From Providencia heimbachae ATCC 35613 (GTDB lineage Bacteria; Pseudomonadota; Gammaproteobacteria; Enterobacterales; Enterobacteriaceae), in contig NZ_LXEW01000009.1 in assembly GCF_001655055.1 (NCBI RefSeq), positions 22,267 to 86,266 on the forward strand: a stretch of DNA of 64,000 bases, written 5' to 3'. The translations under genes and the position numbers were made by a program. Positions 8,700-17,467 of this stretch are shown piece by piece. The notes under the pieces were generated by a model. That model saw only the letters and a program-made list of their open reading frames with translations, was not told the origin of the DNA and made no database searches. Every line of letters begins with the position of its first letter. The stretch's first letter is position 1.

Positions 8700-10274
8700 C
8701 TATTCAGCGGTTCTGGTACTTGTGCGGATTAGGTAGTCAAATGCGCTAAGTGCGGCTTTTGCGCCTTCTCCGGCTGAAATAATGATTTGCTTATAAGGAA
8801 CAGTGGTACAGTCACCTGCAGCAAAAATACCTTTAATATTGGTTTCACCACGAGCGTCAACTTCAATTTCACCTATGCGATTACGGGTAATTGTATCCCC
8901 TAACCAGTTGGTATTGGGTAATAAACCAATTTGTACGAATGCGCCAGCCACGGCTAAAGAATGCACTGTTTCATTAGTACGATCTTTATATTCAAGGCTC
9001 GTCATCTTGCTACCATCACCTTTAACTTCTAAGGTTTGTGCGTTCAAAATGATATCGATATTTTTTAAACTACGCGCTTTTTGTTGCAATACTGAATCCG
9101 CTTTCAGTTCTGGTGCAAACTCAAGCACAGTCACGTGTTCAACAATACCGGCTAAATCAATCGCGGCTTCAATGCCTGAGTTACCACCACCAATCACCGC
9201 AACTCGCTTGCCTTTAAATAGAGGGCCATCACAGTGTGGGCAGAATGTTACCCCTTTGGTACGATATTCTTGCTCCCCCGGTACACCCATGTTTCTCCAA
9301 CGTGCGCCGGTTGAAATAATAATACTGCGTGATTTTAAGATACCACCTGATGCGGTTTCAATTTGATGTAAGCCACCCGCTTGTTCTGCGGGGATTAATT
9401 TAGTCACTGACTGACCATCAATGACATCGACATCATAATTATCTACATGGTTTTTTAATGCACCGGCAAATATCGCACCTTCTGTTTTAATCACAGAAAT
9501 ATAGTTTTCAATATCAACCGTATCCATAACTTGGCCGCCAAAGCGCTCGCCAATCACGCCAGTACGAATGCCTTTACGAGCGGTATAAATGGCAGCAGAA
9601 GCTCCCGCGGGACCACTACCAATAATCAATACTTCAAATGGCTCACGTTCGGTCAATGATTTTGCCGCACGCTCATCGGCTTTAGTATCAACCTTGCTGA
9701 CAATTTCACTTAATGTCATGCGCCCTTGCCCAAATTCTTTTCCGTTTAAGAAAACAGCGGGGACGCCCATCACATTGCGTTCTTCAATTTCATTTTGGAA
9801 AAGCGCGCCATCAATCGCCGTATGGCTGATATTTGGGTTCAAAATCGCCATTAAATTAAATGCTTGAACAACATCTGGGCAGTTATGGCACGATAATGAA
9901 TAATAAGTCTCGAAATGAAATTCGCCTTCAAGGCTTTTAATCTGTTCTAATAGTTCTTGTGCTTCTTTTGATGGATGTCCACCAACTTGTAATAATGCTA
10001 AAACAAGAGAAGTAAATTCATGTCCTAGTGGGGAACCCGCAAAGCGAACACCACTATCCACACCTGGATTAGTAATTAGAAATGATGGCATTCTTAATGA
10101 TTTGTCATGAACTTCACGAACACTAATTTTGTCTGATAGCGAAGCAATTTGTTCAATTAATTGTTTTATTTCATTTGATTTTTCGCTGCTATCTAAATTT
10201 GCAACTAACTCTAAAGGTTTAGTTAATTTTTCTAAATAGGCTTTCAATTGTGCCTGTAAATTATTATCGAGCAT
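8700..10274 (-). CDS. ahpF: Alkyl hydroperoxide reductase subunit F
   Basis: 524 residues, near-identical in layout to E. coli AhpF. An N-terminal double-thioredoxin-fold domain carries CHNC at 129-132; an FAD-binding [10 protein letters not shown] segment, a redox CPHC and an NADH-binding [10 protein letters not shown] follow. It moves electrons from NADH through FAD and its disulfides to AhpC in the cytosol. Met 10274 ([17 protein letters not shown]) matches the E. coli start and has a GGGG ribosome site upstream, so the eight extra codons up to 10298 are excluded. It is downstream of ahpC on the same strand. Confidence 0.97.
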   Translation of the reverse strand: MLDNNLQAQLKAYLEKLTKPLELVANLDSSEKSNEIKQLIEQIASLSDKISVREVHDKSLRMPSFLITNPGVDSGVRFAGSPLGHEFTSLVLALLQVGGHPSKEAQELLEQIKSLEGEFHFETYYSLSCHNCPDVVQAFNLMAILNPNISHTAIDGALFQNEIEERNVMGVPAVFLNGKEFGQGRMTLSEIVSKVDTKADERAAKSLTEREPFEVLIIGSGPAGASAAIYTARKGIRTGVIGERFGGQVMDTVDIENYISVIKTEGAIFAGALKNHVDNYDVDVIDGQSVTKLIPAEQAGGLHQIETASGGILKSRSIIISTGARWRNMGVPGEQEYRTKGVTFCPHCDGPLFKGKRVAVIGGGNSGIEAAIDLAGIVEHVTVLEFAPELKADSVLQQKARSLKNIDIILNAQTLEVKGDGSKMTSLEYKDRTNETVHSLAVAGAFVQIGLLPNTNWLGDTITRNRIGEIEVDARGETNIKGIFAAGDCTTVPYKQIIISAGEGAKAALSAFDYLIRTSTRTAE

Positions 10275-10390
10275 GTAATCCCCTTTAATTTTAATCATAA
10301 AATCGGGTACATATACCCGTCACGCTTTTAGCTACAGGCTTATTTAGTTACCTATAACTTCAATATTTTTCAGTTAATCTATCAATTTAT

Positions 10391-10470
10391 ACTCAAAATA
10401 ATTCGAGTTGCAGGTTGCTGAGTGTAGTCAACAACCCTGCAACTTGAAATATGACGAGTCAGTGAGCGAA
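10391..10470. repeat. Intergenic palindromic repeat, copy 1 (ahpC-ahpF gap)
   Basis: Contains AATAATTCGAGTTGCAGG at 10398-10415 and, inverted, CCCTGCAACTTGAA at 10436-10449, and ends in GAGCGAAT just before the ahpC stop. The arms form a stem of about ten bases. The same left end, CCCTGCAA core and GAGCGAAT end recur at 44268-44390. No protein is encoded. In this position the hairpin may damp ahpF expression relative to ahpC. Confidence 0.7.
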
Positions 10471-11034
10471 TTAGATTTTGCCGACTAAGTCTAACGACGG
10501 AGACAATGTAGCCTCACCTTCTTTCCATTTCGCTGGGCAAACTTCACCTGGGTGACTTGCAACATATTGAGCTGCTTTAACTTTACGCAGCAAATCTGAT
10601 GCGTCACGGCCGATGCCTTCCGCTGTGATTTCGATTGCTTGGATGATACCTTGTGGATCTACAACGAACGTACCGCGATCTGCAAGGCCTTCCGCTTCAC
10701 GCATATTTTCAAAGTTACGCGTTAATGCGCCAGTTGGGTCACCGATCATGGCATATTTGATTTTGCCGATAGTATCTGAACTTGCATGCCATGCTTTATG
10801 CGTGAAATGTGTGTCTGTCGAAACAGAGAAAATCTCAACGCCCATTTTTTGGAATTCTTCGTAATGATCAGCAACATCACCAAGTTCTGTTGGGCAAACA
10901 AAAGTAAAGTCCGCTGGATAAAAGAAAAATACACTCCATTTACCTTCAACGTCTTTTTCAGTAACTTCGATAAATTTGCCGTCTTTAAATGCTTGATTAG
11001 TGAAAGGTTTGATTTGAGTATTAATTAATGACAT
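10471..11034 (-). CDS. ahpC: Alkyl hydroperoxide reductase subunit C (2-Cys peroxiredoxin)
   Basis: 187 residues, the same length as E. coli AhpC. The peroxidatic cysteine is C47 in FVCPTE and the resolving cysteine C166 in GEVCPAKW. It reduces H2O2, organic peroxides and peroxynitrite, and is re-reduced by AhpF, encoded next. Met 11034 ([11 protein letters not shown]) is the family start and follows an AGGAGG ribosome site; the open frame up to 11103 is leader. A candidate OxyR site lies about 70 bp upstream. Confidence 0.98.
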   Translation of the reverse strand: MSLINTQIKPFTNQAFKDGKFIEVTEKDVEGKWSVFFFYPADFTFVCPTELGDVADHYEEFQKMGVEIFSVSTDTHFTHKAWHASSDTIGKIKYAMIGDPTGALTRNFENMREAEGLADRGTFVVDPQGIIQAIEITAEGIGRDASDLLRKVKAAQYVASHPGEVCPAKWKEGEATLSPSLDLVGKI

Positions 11035-11102
11035 TTGATGTCCTCCTGTTGGGTTGCCTATTAAGTTACTGTTTTCCAGCAGCTTTATCCAATCAGTAGG
11101 CA

Positions 11103-11117
11103 CTATCGATTTGATAG
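11103..11117 (-). promoter_or_regulatory. Candidate OxyR half-site core upstream of ahpC
   Basis: CTAT, seven bases, ATAG: the central part of the OxyR motif, with the right arm extended as ATAGGT. The outer elements match poorly. The position, 69 bp before the ahpC start, is suitable for activation, and ahpC is a known OxyR target in enterobacteria. Confidence 0.4.
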
Positions 11118-11224
11118 GTATAATCTTTTGATTATTTAATTATTGATAGGTTAAACATTAAAACGCCTACTGGGAATATCAGCAAGCGTTTTTGACATAA
11201 TGACAACAGCATTTATTTATAACA

Positions 11225-12352
11225 TTAGGCCATCGTTGCAATTGTTTTGCGAAAACGCACAAGTGCAAGACTAAAGAATACAGCACCAATTATCACCAAA
11301 ATGATGAATTGAGGCCACACAATCTGAAAGCCAGCCCCCCGATATAAAATAGCCTGAGCAAGATTAACAAAGTGTGTTGTTGGCATGGTTAACATGATGT
11401 CTTGAACTAGCTGCGGCATACTTTCTCGAGCTGTCATCCCTCCTGAAAGCATATTTAATGGCAATAGAACGAGTATCATTAATAAACCAAACTGTGGCAT
11501 CGAACGAGCAATCGTCCCCATAAAAATACCAATGGATGTCGTTGCAAATAGGCTTAGTGCCACACCACACATAAACAATAGGATAGAGCCTTCAATCGGG
11601 ACTTGTAGCAGCGTTTTGACTACTAAAAGCAGCGAAACCCCCGAAGCAATCAACACGACCAGCCCCATTGACCAAATTTTAGACATCATAATTTCAAAAG
11701 GCGTCAATGGCATCACCATCAGATGCTCAACCGTGCCATGTTCTCGTTCACGGATCAAAGCCGCTCCCGTTAATACAATAGAAAGCATGGTGATATTATT
11801 GATAATCGCCATTACAGAGCCAAACCATGACTGCGTTAAGTTTGGGTTAAAGCGCATTCTCACTTCCAAATCAACCGGTAAGCTGGCATTACTACGAGAC
11901 TTGGCTAAAAATTCATTCACTTCCCCTAAGGTAATATTTTGAATATAACTATTGCCTAAAAATGCCTGACTCATACGAGTCGCATCAATATTAACCTGTA
12001 TTTCAGGATGGCGGCCTGCAAGCACATCCCTTTGAAAATTAGGTGGAATATCTAAGGCAAAGGTATAAGAACCTCGATTCAGTAATCCATCAATTTGGTC
12101 GGGCGTAATATCCGCAGGGGGTAAAAAATAGGGTGCATAAAAGCTATTAATAATTCGATTGGATAGTTGCGATTTATCCTGATCAGCAATAGCGATGGGG
12201 GCATTATGCAGTGAGCCCGGTGTGACTGTTGCAGATGAATAAATTGATACTGTAAAGGCAAATACGATCAATGCCATCATCGCTTTATCACGGCTCAAGC
12301 TGCGTAATTCTTTGATACCTAAGTTAATAATATTTTGTATTTTCCGCATCAT
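11225..12352 (-). CDS. yhhJ: ABC-2 type permease of the YhiI-RbbA-YhhJ export system
   Basis: 375 residues, the length of E. coli YhhJ. One N-terminal membrane segment, a large periplasmic region (about residues 45-175) and five C-terminal segments from about 180 fit the ABC-2 permease plan. The motif EREHGTVEHLMVMPLTPFEIMMSK is the conserved cytoplasmic coupling region. It begins two bases after the rbbA stop and is the last gene of the operon. It probably pairs with the permease half of RbbA to form the membrane channel; the exported substrate is not established. Confidence 0.93.
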   Translation of the reverse strand: MMRKIQNIINLGIKELRSLSRDKAMMALIVFAFTVSIYSSATVTPGSLHNAPIAIADQDKSQLSNRIINSFYAPYFLPPADITPDQIDGLLNRGSYTFALDIPPNFQRDVLAGRHPEIQVNIDATRMSQAFLGNSYIQNITLGEVNEFLAKSRSNASLPVDLEVRMRFNPNLTQSWFGSVMAIINNITMLSIVLTGAALIREREHGTVEHLMVMPLTPFEIMMSKIWSMGLVVLIASGVSLLLVVKTLLQVPIEGSILLFMCGVALSLFATTSIGIFMGTIARSMPQFGLLMILVLLPLNMLSGGMTARESMPQLVQDIMLTMPTTHFVNLAQAILYRGAGFQIVWPQFIILVIIGAVFFSLALVRFRKTIATMA

Positions 12353-12354
12353 TG

Positions 12355-15111
12355 CTAAGACTCCTGTTTTTTCAGGAAATAGACACTCAGCCCAATGACG
12401 ATTGGGATCGTAATCAACAGCGGTATAAACGACCCCTGTAAATCAAATAAATTAAGCCCTTTTGAAAATGTGCCCCGTGAAATGGTTAAAAAATGGGAGG
12501 TTGGATACACCATTCCGACCCAACGCCCTATCCCTTCCAGAGATGAAACCGGGTCAATCATACCTGAGAATTGCGTCGCCGGGATGAGTGTAATAATCGA
12601 GGTTCCAAATATCGCGGCAATTTGGCTTTTCATAAAGCATGAAATAAGCAACCCCATTCCCGTCGCTATGGTGATATAAAGGAAGGCTGCAAGCGTTAAT
12701 GTCAAAAAACTCCCTTTAAATTCAACACCAAATATATACACCGAAAGAATGCACAGCATCACAAAGTTAAACATTCCTAAAACAATATAGGGGAGTTGTT
12801 TACCAAGTAAAAATTCTAATTTGGTGATCGGGGTGACATATAAATTAATAATTGATCCGAGTTCTTTTTCACGCACCACACTCAGTGCACTCAGCATCGC
12901 GGGGATCATCATCAACAATAATGGAATAACGGCAGGAACAATCGCGGGAAGGCTACGTACGTCTGGGTTGTAACGATAGCGAGTTTCAATGTCGATTGCA
13001 GGTATTCCCGCGACGCCAACAGGTTGACGTGCCGCCATCGTACTTAGCCAAGCAAGATGCATCGCTTGCACATACCCTCTCACCGTTTCAGCGCGATTTG
13101 GCATTGCACCATCAATCCACACACCTATTTTGACATTATTACCTCTGGCAACATCACGTGCAAAATTAGGTGGAATTTCAATTGCTACCGTAATTTTTCC
13201 ACTGCGTAAACCTTGCTCTAGTTCATCATAATCTTGAATAGGCGGCTGCTCAATAAAATAGCGAGAACCTGCTAAATTTAAAGTGTAGCCTTGGCTAAGA
13301 CCTGTTTGGTCACGGTCTAGCACCGAGAATCTCAAGTTTTCAACGTCCATGCTGATACCGTATCCCATAATAAACATTAGGATCACAGTACCGAGCAATG
13401 CAAGTGTTGAGCGCACCGGATCACGCCGCAATTCCATGCCTTCTCGAATAGAGTAGCTAAATAATCGACGTAAACTAAAACGCTTTTTAAGCGCTTCTGT
13501 AGCTTGCGCTTTTAATGCAGAATCAACATGGAATTCAGGGACGCTATCTTGCTCGGCTGCGGCTTCACCAACGGCATCTTGCAAGTAGGCAATAAAGGTT
13601 GCTTCAAGGGTATCAAGCCCTCTTTTTTTGGTTAAATTAGCCGGAGTATCACAATCTAATACTTTTCCTGCATGCATTAGTGAGATACGGTCACAACGTT
13701 CCGCTTCATTCATAAAGTGAGTAGAAATGAAAATAGTGACGCCGTCACGTCTTGATAAGTCAACCATCAAATTCCAGAACATATCTCGAGCAACTGGGTC
13801 AACGCCAGAGGTCGGTTCATCAAGGATCAGCATTTCGGGTTTATGGATAACCGCAACGGCAAGTGATAAGCGCTGGCGAATACCTAAAGGTAAATCATCG
13901 GGCATCGTATCGCGCACATCATCAAGCTCAAATCGCTGACACATTTCGTCAATACGTTGTTTTATCTGCTCTTCAGGAATATGAAAAAGTTTAGCGTGTA
14001 AATCAAGGTTCTGTTGAACGGTTAATTCACTGTAAAGGGAAAAGGCTTGGGACATATATCCAACACGCTTGCGTGTTTCAATATTTTTCGGGTCGATTTC
14101 CTGACCAAATAACCATGCTTGGCCTTCACTTGCTTGCAACAACCCCGTTAGCATTTTCATTGTGGTTGATTTACCGCAACCATTAGAACCGAGAAAACCG
14201 AAAATTTCACCCTTAGGGATCTTGAAATTAACGTGATCTACCGCAACAAACTGGCCAAACCGCATGGTTAAATCTTGTGCTTCAATAGCAATAACATCAT
14301 CTTTCGATGTATCACGAGGGGGGATAATAACTTGTTTGTGTCCGCTACGTTTCTCTTCAGGCAATAACGCGATAAAGGCAGCTTCAAGGTTATCACATTG
14401 AGTTTGAGCTTTTAATTCAGATGCATGGCCTGTTGCCATAACTTTGCCATCATCCATTGCCACTAACCAATCAAAACGCTCAGCCTCTTCCATATAGGCC
14501 GTGGCAACCAAAACGCTCATATTGGTTTGTCGTTCACGAATTCGGTCGATAAGATCCCAAAATTGAGCACGAGATAAGGGGTCAACCCCAGTGGTTGGTT
14601 CGTCTAATATCAATAAATCAGGGTCATGAATTAAAGCACAACATAGGCCCAGCTTTTGTTTCATACCACCAGATAGCTTTCCTGCCGGCCGGTCTTTAAA
14701 AGGGGCAAGTCCCGTACTTTCTAACAAATCTTGTATACGATATTGCCTTTCTTCTTTTGATTGACCAAATAGTCGACCGAAGAAATCCACGTTTTCATAG
14801 ACAGAAAGTGTATGGTAGAGGTTTTTACCTAACCCTTGTGGCATATACGCAATTCTTGGGCAAACCGCTCTGCGGTGTTGTGCATCCGTCATATCACCAT
14901 CAAGAACCATTACACTGCCTTGTTGAATGGCTCTTGCGCCGGCGATTAATGAAATCAGGCTTGATTTACCTACTCCGTCAGGGCCTATCAACCCGACCAT
15001 TTTTTTAGCCGGAATAGAAAGTACAATGTCATCCAACGCACAATTATCACCATAATGTTGGCTGACATGTTTTATATCAACAATCACATCATCCATCAGT
15101 TTATTGGTCAT
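12355..15111 (-). CDS. rbbA: RbbA: fused double-ATPase/permease ABC transporter, ribosome-associated ATPase
   Basis: 918 residues (E. coli 911). Two ABC domains come first, with Walker [10 protein letters not shown] (about 41-49) and GSNGCGKST (about 308-316). The first signature is [11 protein letters not shown]; the second is the altered [11 protein letters not shown], as in E. coli. An ABC-2 permease follows from about residue 550, with [15 protein letters not shown] as the coupling motif. E. coli RbbA was isolated as a ribosome-bound ATPase, although its operon looks like an exporter. Its ATG overlaps the yhiI stop (ATGA), indicating coupled translation. Confidence 0.95.
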   Translation of the reverse strand: MTNKLMDDVIVDIKHVSQHYGDNCALDDIVLSIPAKKMVGLIGPDGVGKSSLISLIAGARAIQQGSVMVLDGDMTDAQHRRAVCPRIAYMPQGLGKNLYHTLSVYENVDFFGRLFGQSKEERQYRIQDLLESTGLAPFKDRPAGKLSGGMKQKLGLCCALIHDPDLLILDEPTTGVDPLSRAQFWDLIDRIRERQTNMSVLVATAYMEEAERFDWLVAMDDGKVMATGHASELKAQTQCDNLEAAFIALLPEEKRSGHKQVIIPPRDTSKDDVIAIEAQDLTMRFGQFVAVDHVNFKIPKGEIFGFLGSNGCGKSTTMKMLTGLLQASEGQAWLFGQEIDPKNIETRKRVGYMSQAFSLYSELTVQQNLDLHAKLFHIPEEQIKQRIDEMCQRFELDDVRDTMPDDLPLGIRQRLSLAVAVIHKPEMLILDEPTSGVDPVARDMFWNLMVDLSRRDGVTIFISTHFMNEAERCDRISLMHAGKVLDCDTPANLTKKRGLDTLEATFIAYLQDAVGEAAAEQDSVPEFHVDSALKAQATEALKKRFSLRRLFSYSIREGMELRRDPVRSTLALLGTVILMFIMGYGISMDVENLRFSVLDRDQTGLSQGYTLNLAGSRYFIEQPPIQDYDELEQGLRSGKITVAIEIPPNFARDVARGNNVKIGVWIDGAMPNRAETVRGYVQAMHLAWLSTMAARQPVGVAGIPAIDIETRYRYNPDVRSLPAIVPAVIPLLLMMIPAMLSALSVVREKELGSIINLYVTPITKLEFLLGKQLPYIVLGMFNFVMLCILSVYIFGVEFKGSFLTLTLAAFLYITIATGMGLLISCFMKSQIAAIFGTSIITLIPATQFSGMIDPVSSLEGIGRWVGMVYPTSHFLTISRGTFSKGLNLFDLQGSFIPLLITIPIVIGLSVYFLKKQES

Positions 15112-16178
15112 TGTGGAATTCTCACCTCAAGGTCAGCAGGCCATGGTTCATTAGGGTCTAAACTGATATAGGCTTTTCCCGGCAAACCTGTTTTGACATA
15201 TTCAAGGTGTTGTTCTAGTAATTCAGGTGAAATCCGTGCACGAACACGGAACATCAACTTTAAGCGCTCATTTTGGGTTTCTACTGTTTTGGGGGTAAAT
15301 TGTGCCACACTCGCAACAAATGTAGTTTTCGCTGGAATAACAATGTTTGGCGCCGCATCCAAAATAATATGAACTTCACTGCCTAAAGCCACTTTTCCGG
15401 CATCTTCTGTTGGTAAGAAGAATGTCATGTATACATCACTTAAATCCACCATATTGAGTACACGTCCACCAGCGCCTAGCACTTCGCCCGGCTCTGCTAC
15501 ACGATACTGAATACGACCATTTCGAGGCGCTTTTAAGACACTATCATCTAAGTCGGCAATGATACGTCTTTCTGTTGCAGTGGCTGCCTCAACACGATTT
15601 TTGGCTTGAACGATCCCTGCACTAGCGGAATCTATTGCCGCTGTTGCCGCTGCGACTTGGGCTTTCGATGCTTCAAGTGCAGCTCTTGCACCTTGCATTT
15701 GAGCGGTATCATCATCGACTTGCTGTTGGGATACAGCATTTGTTCTAACCAATATTCTTGAACGATTTAGCCGTTTTTGTGCCGCATCAAGTTCTGCTTC
15801 ACGTTGACGAACTACAGCTTGAGCCGCTAACTTTTCACTTTTTCGTTGCGTTAAACCTGATTCCGCTGTCACGACCGCACTAATCGCTTGGCGCAACTGA
15901 GCTTGTACTTCATGTAATTGTTCTTGTAGAGCACGGGTATCCATTCTCGCTAACTCTTGTCCTTCCGTTACAAAGTCTCCTTCTTTAACCGTGATGTTTT
16001 CAATCCGCCCCGCTGTTTTGGTCGCAATATCAATCTCTGTGGCTTCTATACGCCCATTACTTTGCGCAAAGCCAGAAGGCAACCCGCCAGAGTTTACACT
16101 CCAGTAATAAAAACCACCCGCTGCAATAATTAAAATTAAAACTATGTAAAAAGACATTTTCTGCTTATTTATTTTCAT
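15108..16178 (-). CDS. yhiI: HlyD-family periplasmic adaptor YhiI
   Basis: 356 residues (E. coli 355) from Met 16178, which has an AGGG ribosome site six bases upstream; an extra 14 codons to 16220 are not needed. An N-terminal membrane anchor (about 8-26) is followed by a biotinyl-lipoyl-like half ([17 protein letters not shown]), a long alpha-helical hairpin rich in Ala and Gln (about 75-200), and a second lipoyl half and beta-barrel ([19 protein letters not shown]). It is the first gene of the operon and should bridge the inner-membrane permeases to an outer-membrane channel. Confidence 0.94.
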   Translation of the reverse strand: MKINKQKMSFYIVLILIIAAGGFYYWSVNSGGLPSGFAQSNGRIEATEIDIATKTAGRIENITVKEGDFVTEGQELARMDTRALQEQLHEVQAQLRQAISAVVTAESGLTQRKSEKLAAQAVVRQREAELDAAQKRLNRSRILVRTNAVSQQQVDDDTAQMQGARAALEASKAQVAAATAAIDSASAGIVQAKNRVEAATATERRIIADLDDSVLKAPRNGRIQYRVAEPGEVLGAGGRVLNMVDLSDVYMTFFLPTEDAGKVALGSEVHIILDAAPNIVIPAKTTFVASVAQFTPKTVETQNERLKLMFRVRARISPELLEQHLEYVKTGLPGKAYISLDPNEPWPADLEVRIPQ

Positions 16179-16220
16179 ACCATCCCTTTTCCATTCAATG
16201 AAGAAAATAGCGAATAACAA

Positions 16221-16588
16221 TTATTTTGATTATTAACCTGGTGAATTAATAAACCCACATAACTGCCTATATGTGAAATAAATATCGATAACAACCTAAA
16301 ATATTTTTTTATTATTTTTAACATTATCGAAAACCATCGAACATTCTCTTAATAATGCTATCTATCTAATTTAATGTGATTTTATCAGAATTATACTTAA
16401 GTAAAATAGCCATGTATCACAAAAAAACATATTATGATTACAAAAGTATACATAAGGCATTATTTGTATAAATTTACCCATAGCAAGCAAAAAATAAAGC
16501 CAGTATTTATCCTTACTAGCTTTATCGTGAGGGGAATAATAAAAGTATGATTTATAAATATTCTTTGTCGAATTTATTTTATATGAAA
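16221..16588. other. Gene-free gap between yhiI and a GNAT gene
   Basis: AT-rich and without a convincing short gene. It must hold the leftward promoter of the yhiI operon and the end of the GNAT transcript. I see no clear hairpin or operator. Confidence 0.5.
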
Positions 16589-17065
16589 TTAACGCACAAA
16601 TTCAGCGATGGTTTTTGCATCCATACGATAGCGGATCCACTCATCTTGTGGCTCTGCACCAATACTATTATAGAAGTCGATAGCCGGTTGATTCCAATCC
16701 AGCACACTCCATTCCAAACGTTGACATTTTCGCTCTGCCGCCAAGACCGCAATATGTTTTAATAATTTTTTTCCTGCCCCTGCTCCGCGAAAATCAGGCG
16801 AGACATATAAATCCTCCAAATAGATACCGTTATTTCCCAGCCATGTGGAATAACTGGTAAAAAAGACCGCATAACCCGCTGCTTTTCCATCTATATAACA
16901 AATAAGCGCTTCTGTTTTTGAATCTTGACTGAACAAAGAATCTTCAATATCCGCTACGCTCGCCTTGACCTCATGGCGCGCTTTTTCATAATCTGCAAGT
17001 TCGATAATCATATCAAGAATTAAAGATGCATCTTTAATTGTGGCTTGTTTTATTTCTACATTCAT
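16589..17065 (-). CDS. GNAT N-acetyltransferase, diamine-acetyltransferase-like
   Basis: 158 residues covering a single GNAT domain. STWLGNNGIYLEDLYVSPDF and RGAGAGKKLLKHIA make up the acetyl-CoA binding region, and WSVLDWNQPAIDFYNSIGA is characteristic of the spermidine/spermine or thialysine acetyltransferase branch. A role in acetylating polyamines or related amines is inferred from that resemblance only. A GAGAG ribosome site precedes the start. It is divergent from the ABC-F leader region. Confidence 0.85.
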   Translation of the reverse strand: MNVEIKQATIKDASLILDMIIELADYEKARHEVKASVADIEDSLFSQDSKTEALICYIDGKAAGYAVFFTSYSTWLGNNGIYLEDLYVSPDFRGAGAGKKLLKHIAVLAAERKCQRLEWSVLDWNQPAIDFYNSIGAEPQDEWIRYRMDAKTIAEFVR

Positions 17066-17203
17066 TAGCGACTCTCTTTTAAGTTAAGGACTAACTTTAA
17101 ACGGGGTTATGCGAACTCCCAATCCCTCAGAAATATAATTCATGTAAATACCGCCATCATTAGAATAAGTTATAACAATGAATAAACAGCGTAATTATTA
17201 CTA

Positions 17204-17233
17204 TTGCTATAAAAATATCGAATTTGCTATGAT
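17204..17233 (+). promoter_or_regulatory. Candidate sigma-70 promoter of the leader/ABC-F transcript
   Basis: TTGCTA at 17204-17209 and TATGAT at 17228-17233, spaced by 18 bases, about 43 bp before the leader ORF. Fair matches to the -35 and -10 consensus. Confidence 0.5.
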
Positions 17234-17275
17234 GAGGTATTGTTTCACCCTATGAAAAAATAAGGAGGCTAATCT

Positions 17276-17359
17276 ATGCTGTTGTGTGATCTAATTGAAT
17301 ATTCACACTTCTTTGGTAATCGCCAAAGCTCAGGCTTTCACAGTTTTATACTGCGATAA
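17276..17359 (+). CDS. 27-residue leader peptide upstream of the ABC-F gene
   Basis: Starts ATG after an ideal AAGGAGG ribosome site (17262-17268) and ends TAA at 17357-17359. The peptide begins MLLCDLIEYSHFFGN and ends HSFILR. Such a strong ribosome site in front of a tiny ORF, itself followed by paired hairpins and a poorly accessible downstream start, is the arrangement of drug-induced leader peptides before erm, cat and many ABC-F genes. The codons for its middle and end form the left arms of hairpins (17311-17316 with 17323-17328; 17328-17335 with 17364-17371), so ribosome position would change RNA folding. It has no similarity I recognise to a known leader. Confidence 0.7.
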   Translation: MLLCDLIEYSHFFGNRQSSGFHSFILR

Positions 17360-17467
17360 CCCTGCCTGAGCGAAGCGACTAACTAAAGAGGCCTCCCTCA
17401 GCTTACTGGGTTGTCGTCAAGACTATACCCCGGCATTATTATGCCTAAAATTCGAGTAAGCTATGAG
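17328..17467 (+). promoter_or_regulatory. Putative translational attenuator of the ABC-F gene
   Basis: Stem 1:2 is GCTCAGGC 17328-17335 with GCCTGAGC 17364-17371, spanning the leader stop codon. Stem 3:4 is AGCTTACT 17400-17407 with AGTAAGCT 17455-17462, ending at the base before the ATG at 17463; with a two-base bulge it extends to pair CTC 17397-17399 with GAG 17465-17467, burying the start. An alternative 2:3 pairing is possible but short (CTGAG 17366-17370 with CTCAG 17397-17401). The gene's only Shine-Dalgarno-like bases (GAG, 17454-17456) overlap arm 4. A small extra hairpin lies at 17432-17445. Pairings were found by eye; no folding energy was computed. Confidence 0.6.

Noticed and set aside
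8803..9366. 187-codon + strand open frame inside ahpF
   Set aside because: It is the antisense shadow of a strongly conserved gene, of low-complexity and without family features.
17284..17308. TGTGA...TCACA looked like a CRP site
   Set aside because: The half-sites are 13 bases apart, not the required 6, and they lie inside the leader ORF; an RNA hairpin is the better reading.
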